NCBI GenBank assembly: GCA_910578215.1
Contig: CAJTPH010000016.1
Coordinates: forward strand, 14,621 to 78,620
Length of the DNA stretch: 64,000 nucleotides
Reading direction: 5' to 3'
Origin: an uncultured Acetatifactor sp.
GTDB lineage: Bacteria; Bacillota; Clostridia; Lachnospirales; Lachnospiraceae
The position numbers were made by a program, and so were the translations under genes. Under the pieces are notes generated by a model. That model saw nothing but the letters and a program-made list of their open reading frames with translations, ran no database searches and had not been told where the DNA came from. Positions 60,125-64,000 of the stretch are shown here, one piece after another; position 1 is the first letter of the stretch; each line of letters begins with the position of its first letter.

Positions 60125-60153
60125 ACGCCAGGCAGGTTTTGCCTGGCGTTTCC
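60125..60153 (+). terminator. Terminator of galE
   Basis: ACGCCAGGCA (60125-60134) and TGCCTGGCGT (60140-60149) form a perfect 10-bp stem, then TTCCC. A second hairpin, CCCTATGCG/CGCATAGGG, follows at once (60152-60175), and a third, GAGCAGGGAA/TTCCCTGCTC, ends near 60235, between convergent genes. Confidence 0.75.
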
Positions 60154-60258
60154 CTATGCGCATACCCGCATAGGGATTTGCTGCCAAAGCATGCGGGCCG
60201 CGCGTGAGCAGGGAAAGACGGAGCTTCCCTGCTCGATTGACTGACAAACAGAAATCAT

Positions 60259-60909
60259 TTACGCAACATACAGATACATGAAGATAAAATGGCAGACGCT
60301 GCCGCCCATTACAAACAGGTGGAAAATCTCGTGCGCGCCGAAGGTTTTGTGTTTTGCACTGAAAACGGGAAGCCTTAAGGCATAAATCACGCCGCCTATG
60401 GTATAGATGATTCCGCCTGCCAGCAGCAACAGGAACGCGGCGGCGGGAAGGGTATCCAGAAGCTGCCCGAAGACAAGGAGGCACACCCATCCCATGGCGA
60501 TATAGATTATGGAGGAAAACCACTTGGGACAGGTGATCCAGCAGGCTTTGATAACCATGCCGGCCAGCGCGATGCCCCAGACCAGAGCCAGAAGCCTGTA
60601 TCCGATATCGCCGCCCAGGACAACCAGGCATACGGGGGTATAGGAGCCGGCAATCAAAACGAAGATCATCATGTGATCCAGCTTTTGGAAAATGCGCAGG
60701 CGTTTTCCGGTTAAGTTTACGGAATGATACATTGTGCTTGCGCCATAAAGCAATATCATACTTGCCATAAAAATCGTCAATGCCGTAAGGCTGCGGCCGC
60801 CGGATGTGACGCTGGCCTTGACCAGAAGCGGTACTGCGGCGAAAACGGCAAGCATCATGCCGATGAAATGAGTGATGGCACTTCCCGGTTCTCTGATTGT
60901 AATCTGCAT
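60259..60909 (-). CDS. Hemolysin III / YqfA family membrane protein
   Basis: The protein has 216 residues with seven membrane helices. The family marks are GSAITHFIGMMLA, LYGASTMYHSVN, FQKLDHMMIFVLIAGSYTPVCL and KTFGAHEIFHLFVMGGSVCHF, which hold the conserved His/Asp/Ser metal-binding residues of the PAQR/HlyIII superfamily. Related proteins are linked to membrane fluidity and lipid signalling rather than lysis. The ATG at 60909 follows GGAGG by 5 nt; the frame opens at 60921. Confidence 0.92.
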   Translation of the reverse strand: MQITIREPGSAITHFIGMMLAVFAAVPLLVKASVTSGGRSLTALTIFMASMILLYGASTMYHSVNLTGKRLRIFQKLDHMMIFVLIAGSYTPVCLVVLGGDIGYRLLALVWGIALAGMVIKACWITCPKWFSSIIYIAMGWVCLLVFGQLLDTLPAAAFLLLLAGGIIYTIGGVIYALRLPVFSAKHKTFGAHEIFHLFVMGGSVCHFIFMYLYVA

Positions 60910-61115
60910 AGCGGCCTCCATTCTTACACTTTCCTGCAGCAGCGCACGCTTATAGGGCTCTGCCGTGCTACGGCAATATGCGTCCTTGGCGGAGGCAGGA
61001 AATGTATCGCACTCACGGTATTTTAAAATACCATACGTGGCTATTGATATTATGCAACATAGTATTAAAAACTATGTACTGATTACAAAAATATTACATC
61101 AAAAAAGCTCGGATG

Positions 61116-61388
61116 TCAATACTGATCTTCTTCAATAATCTGAATTTCCAGGAAATCAAAATCGATTCTTTCTATAAAATTATCCTGCGTAAAGCGTGTC
61201 TTGCGGTGGCGTTTGAACTCTGCAATCGTCTTGTCCAGCCATATCGGCTGTCCAAGGTCAAACTGGCGGCACACCTCCTCCAGAGCGCGGAACACCTTGT
61301 GGGTACGGGTGTCCTCGCTGCCGTCCGCAACGCAGGTATCCTTCAGCATACGGTTATCCTTAAAGGTTCTTGCCCATAAACGAAACAT
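61116..61388 (-). CDS. Small conserved protein of unknown function
   Basis: The protein has 90 residues, hydrophilic, with a conserved-looking pattern (HKVFRALEEVCRQFDLGQPIWLD, IAEFKRHRKTRFTQDNFIE). No known domain is recognised. An AAAGGAT ribosome site lies upstream of the ATG. Confidence 0.7.
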   Translation of the reverse strand: MFRLWARTFKDNRMLKDTCVADGSEDTRTHKVFRALEEVCRQFDLGQPIWLDKTIAEFKRHRKTRFTQDNFIERIDFDFLEIQIIEEDQY

Positions 61389-61724
61389 CTTTTATCCTTT
61401 CTGGTTTTATCCGGTAATGGTTTATCCGAAAAAAATCCCTACCTTCCAAATAAGCGGTGTCAGAAGCCGTATAACCCATTGGCCCTGGTATCATGTTAAT
61501 GGATTTTGCGGGAAAGCGCAATATTCTTTATAAAATTAACCGCATGCATATTTTCCGCCCCGTCACATATATATGTAAGGTATGGCTTTCTATGAGAAGG
61601 TGGAAGTTCTTTCTAATTTTGGAAAAAAAAGGATTAATTTTTTGTGAATATTATACATCTGCATCAATATTTATGTTATACTAACAATGAAATAATTGGC
61701 ACGAGATACGATAAAGGAGCGGAA

Positions 61725-62363
61725 ATGGAACTACGGTCAGTTAAGGGAGAGGGAATCGACAGCTGGAAGGAAGTAACCCTGATTTATAATGCGGCGCTGA
61801 GACAGGTTTCCACGAAGATGGAAATTCTAAACGATGAGTTTCAGCATGTTCATCAATACAACCCAATCGAACATATCAAGGCACGCATCAAAACTCCGGA
61901 AAGCATTGTAAAGAAGCTGAAAAGAGGGGGCTATGAGTCAACCATTGACAATATGGTAAAGTACATCAACGACATTGCGGGTATCAGGATTATATGTTCC
62001 TTCACATCGGATATCTACAGAATCGCGGATATGATAAGGAAGCAGCGTGACATTGAGGTCATTGCGGTGAAGGATTACATTACCTTTCCCAAGGCAAGCG
62101 GCTATAAGAGCTATCATATGATTGTGACGGTGCCGGTATATCTGTCTGACCGGACAGTGGATACAAAGGTAGAAATTCAGATCCGCACGGTGGCGATGGA
62201 TTTCTGGGCGAGCCTGGAGCATAAGATCCATTATAAGTTTGAAGGCGACGCCCCGGAGTACATAAGAGATGAGCTGATTGAATGCGCAAAAATGGTGTCT
62301 GACCTGGACGCAAGGATGCTGTTGCTCAACGATAAGGTATTGTCAAGCGGCAGGGAGCGGTAA
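61725..62363 (+). CDS. Small alarmone synthetase ((p)ppGpp synthase, RelA/SpoT-like)
   Basis: The protein has 212 residues, the usual small-synthetase size with no hydrolase or regulatory domain. Motifs are RIKTPESIVKKLKR (ATP), DIAGIRIICSF, FPKASGYKSYHMIV (Tyr-stacking G loop) and VEIQIRTVAMDFWASLEHKIHYK. It makes ppGpp/pppGpp under stress. The start MELRSVKG was chosen for AAGGAGC; the frame opens at 61644. Confidence 0.93.
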   Translation: MELRSVKGEGIDSWKEVTLIYNAALRQVSTKMEILNDEFQHVHQYNPIEHIKARIKTPESIVKKLKRGGYESTIDNMVKYINDIAGIRIICSFTSDIYRIADMIRKQRDIEVIAVKDYITFPKASGYKSYHMIVTVPVYLSDRTVDTKVEIQIRTVAMDFWASLEHKIHYKFEGDAPEYIRDELIECAKMVSDLDARMLLLNDKVLSSGRER

Positions 62364-62380
62364 AAAGCTCCCTGTTTTAG
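62351..62380 (+). terminator. Terminator overlapping the alarmone synthetase stop
   Basis: CAGGGAGC (62351-62358) and GCTCCCTG (62367-62374), then TTTTAG; the stop codon TAA lies inside the loop. Confidence 0.8.
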
Positions 62381-62630
62381 TTGTCTGCGCAAAAAGCTTT
62401 CTATAAAAGAGGAGTACCCGGGCACCTTGCGGCGCCCGGGCTGTTATGAAAAAATCTGGCTTGCTGTGATATTTTAACAAAAATATCTGTAAAAATCTAC
62501 TCTTATTATAACAATTAAATATGTACAAACTATGAACACAATGTTAAAAGCTGATGAATGTTACAAAAGAACTGTATTGGCTTATTGATTTATATAAATT
62601 GTACACAGAAAGACGCAAAAATGTTTTTGG
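62381..62630. other. Gap with a GC hairpin and AT-rich DNA
   Basis: CCCGGGC (62417-62423) and GCCCGGG (62434-62440) form a 7-bp stem. The rest (about 62460-62630) is AT-rich and noncoding. No other element was seen in the 361-bp gap apart from the promoter at 62631-62659. Confidence 0.5.
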
Positions 62631-62659
62631 TTGTAAAGTGCAAAAAAAAATGATAGAAT
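62631..62659 (+). promoter_or_regulatory. Promoter of the coiled-coil repeat protein
   Basis: TTGTAA (62631-62636), a 17-bp spacer containing an A9 run, TAGAAT (62654-62659); AGGAGG at 62712-62717 and the ATG at 62725 follow. Confidence 0.6.
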
Positions 62660-62724
62660 ATTGAAAGGATTATCATGGAAAGAGTAGCGGCTCACAGCGG
62701 GCGATCGGCCCAGGAGGGAAACGG

Positions 62725-63852
62725 ATGGATATGTTTATGGACAGGCTGCCGCAGAAGCTGACGGCGCAGGACATTATCAAGGCTAATACGGCGGCGGATA
62801 TGGAAGAACTGAAGAATCTGAGGAATCAGATTGCGGCTTATAACGAGTGCCTGGAAAGACTGCAGAGGCTTATCAGGGAAGGAGAAGCGCGGCTGACAGG
62901 CGCGCGTCAGATAGATAACGGCGATATCAGGTATCTGATGGAGGAAAGCGTCAATAAGATCAGGGCGCTTCAGCAGGATACGGGCGGCATGGAGAAGCTG
63001 CAGAGGCAGCTGACGGAGCAGCTTGACAGTATCGATAAGACCATGGTTGACCAGCTGTGCAACATGGACAAGGCTGTGGCGGACCAGATAGCCGGCATAG
63101 ATAAGAATATGGAAGGGCGTCTCATGGCGATGGGACGGACTATGGGCGGGCAGTTCGCCGGAGTGGAACAGGCCATGGATAAGCGCATGAGCGCCATGGT
63201 CCAGACTGTGAGCGGACAGATTGCCGGCATAGATAAAACCATGGAAAAGAGTCTTACGGCTATGAGTCAGAACGTGGGCGGTCATATCGGCGATTTGAGC
63301 AAGACTGTTGACGAGAGGCTTGGCAACATGGATCAGACCATGGAAAAACATCTGGACGAGATTAACCGGAACATGGACGGAAAGCTTGCCGAAATGGGTC
63401 AGAGCATGGACGGAAGGCTTGCCGAAATGGGTCGGAGCGTTGACGGAAGGCTTGCCGAAATGGGCCAGAGCGTTGACGGAAGACTTGCCGAAATGGATCA
63501 GAGCATGGACGGAAGGCTTACCGACATGAACAGAGGAGTGGCGGAGCGCCTGGATGCGTTAAGCCAGTTCCTTGGGGAGCAGGAGAGGGACACCTCCTCC
63601 AGGCAGCTGACGGAGGGTCTTGAGGCGGTGAGCGAAACCGTACACAAGGAATGTGTCAAGGTATACCGCAACGTGCAGGCTGTGGTGGTGGAGGAGAGCG
63701 GGAAGCAGAGCGCTGCCGCCAACGAGACGGTATCCGCGCTGAACGGCGTGAAGGGAAGACAGGGCGCAATTCTGGGTCTTTCCGCAGCATCGCTTATCAT
63801 TGCTCTGGCAAGCCTTGCGATGCAGATTCTGGGTTTTCTGAATATTATTTAA
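62725..63852 (+). CDS. Hendecad-repeat coiled-coil protein with C-terminal membrane anchor
   Basis: The protein has 375 residues. After a helical N-domain (about 1-90), residues about 95-275 consist of 11-residue repeats with Met/Ile/Leu at fixed places, such as MDGRLAEMGQS, MDKTMEKSLTA and IDKNMEGRLMA; this spacing (hendecads) builds long right-handed or straight coiled coils. The last 25 residues are a membrane helix (AILGLSAASLIIALASLAMQILGF). It resembles tail-anchored or chemoreceptor-like rods in shape only; no family is recognised. AGGAGG stands 7 nt before the ATG. Confidence 0.82.
   Translation: MDMFMDRLPQKLTAQDIIKANTAADMEELKNLRNQIAAYNECLERLQRLIREGEARLTGARQIDNGDIRYLMEESVNKIRALQQDTGGMEKLQRQLTEQLDSIDKTMVDQLCNMDKAVADQIAGIDKNMEGRLMAMGRTMGGQFAGVEQAMDKRMSAMVQTVSGQIAGIDKTMEKSLTAMSQNVGGHIGDLSKTVDERLGNMDQTMEKHLDEINRNMDGKLAEMGQSMDGRLAEMGRSVDGRLAEMGQSVDGRLAEMDQSMDGRLTDMNRGVAERLDALSQFLGEQERDTSSRQLTEGLEAVSETVHKECVKVYRNVQAVVVEESGKQSAAANETVSALNGVKGRQGAILGLSAASLIIALASLAMQILGFLNII
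63373..63537. repeat. 33-bp coding tandem repeat (5 units)
   Basis: Five near-identical 33-bp units start at 63373, 63406, 63439, 63472 and 63505. Each encodes an 11-residue copy of MDGRLAEMGQS or VDGRLAEMGQS. DNA identity is far higher than in the older protein repeats before it, showing recent expansion. Confidence 0.92.
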
Positions 63853-63884
63853 AGAAGGATTAGCATTTTAATTTGGTGGTCGCA

Positions 63885-64000
63885 ATGGCAAAAGAGATTT
63901 GGAAACCGGGAAACATGCTGTATCCGCTTCCGGTGGTGATGGTGAGCATGGCGGACAGGGCGGGAAGGTATAATATTATTACGATCGGCTGGGCGGGGAC
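63885..64000 (+). CDS. Flavin-reductase-like FMN-binding protein, 3' partial
   Basis: Only the first 38 residues are present. WKPGNMLYPLPVVMVSMADRAGRYNIITIGWAGT (cited as residues 5-38) matches the start of flavin-reductase-like split-barrel proteins, with the PVVMVS strand and the N-I-x-T-I-G-W-A motif that lines FMN. The gene runs off the window. The ribosome site is weak, so a slightly earlier start (TTG at 63873) is possible. Confidence 0.75.
   Translation, partial: MAKEIWKPGNMLYPLPVVMVSMADRAGRYNIITIGWAG

Noticed and set aside
63373..63537. CRISPR-like array (regular 33-bp repeats)
   Set aside because: The repeats are contiguous without spacers, keep frame and encode a coiled coil; no cas genes are present.

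Overview
The window reads as chromosome of a spore-forming, gut-type member of the Clostridia, most like the Lachnospiraceae. The signs are spoIIID and a SipL-like spore protein, strong AGGAGG-type ribosome sites with many GTG/TTG starts, indolepyruvate:ferredoxin oxidoreductase, a Firmicutes PTS, Spx-like and SAS-type alarmone proteins, and roughly 50 % GC in the core with AT-rich accessory patches. No rRNA, tRNA, CRISPR array or integrase was found. Both window ends cut genes: a GNAT gene at the left and a flavin-reductase-like gene at the right.

Layout. (1) 1-3.2 kb: acetyltransferase end, an AraC/GNAT fusion, and a zinc-ribbon leucine-rich-repeat membrane protein. (2) 3.6-11.1 kb: a carbohydrate region with a DUF2264 protein, a large GH28 pectinase-like enzyme, and a secreted LysM/FN3 protein with strong promoter and biased codons. 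(3) 11.3-13.0 kb: an ECF sigma operon with a candidate self-recognised promoter. (4) 13.4-17.5 kb: a complete sugar PTS (IICBA, HPr, Enzyme I). (5) 17.7-23.9 kb: S66 peptidase, CmpB-like membrane protein, orphan F420-ligase-like protein, and a GGDEF-EAL receptor. (6) 33.1-24.1 kb, minus strand: an aryl-pyruvate/aryl-acetate operon (thioesterase, acyl-CoA synthetase, Na+ symporter, IorA, IorB, PaaK, ACT protein) with a palindromic operator in its promoter. It is interrupted between iorA and iorB by an unknown gene and a miniature transposable element. (7) 33.3-36.6 kb: small accessory genes, hairpin-rich DNA, a phage-type kinase, a KilA-N protein, and a ParA/HEPN gene fossil. (8) 36.6-44.4 kb: pyrKD, a SipL-like gene, a protein with a flagellar-sigma-like promoter, DUF1934, murI, a GntR regulator and ispE. 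(9) 44.6-52.8 kb: second transposon copy, a trigger-factor-like lipoprotein, asnS, a NlpC/P60 hydrolase, trkAH and an Spx-like protein. (10) 52.9-64 kb: spoIIID with a sigma-E-like promoter, a VWA/MoxR/LRR operon, a UDP-sugar pyrophosphorylase with galE, a HlyIII protein, a small alarmone synthetase and an 11-residue-repeat coiled-coil membrane protein.

The main working units are the PTS operon, the aryl-acid operon (2-keto acid to aryl-CoA with ferredoxin reduction, plus uptake and CoA recycling), Trk potassium uptake, and the MoxR-VWA pair. The strongest non-gene discovery is a 140-bp element present twice, with terminal inverted repeats and intact 8-bp target duplications at both sites.
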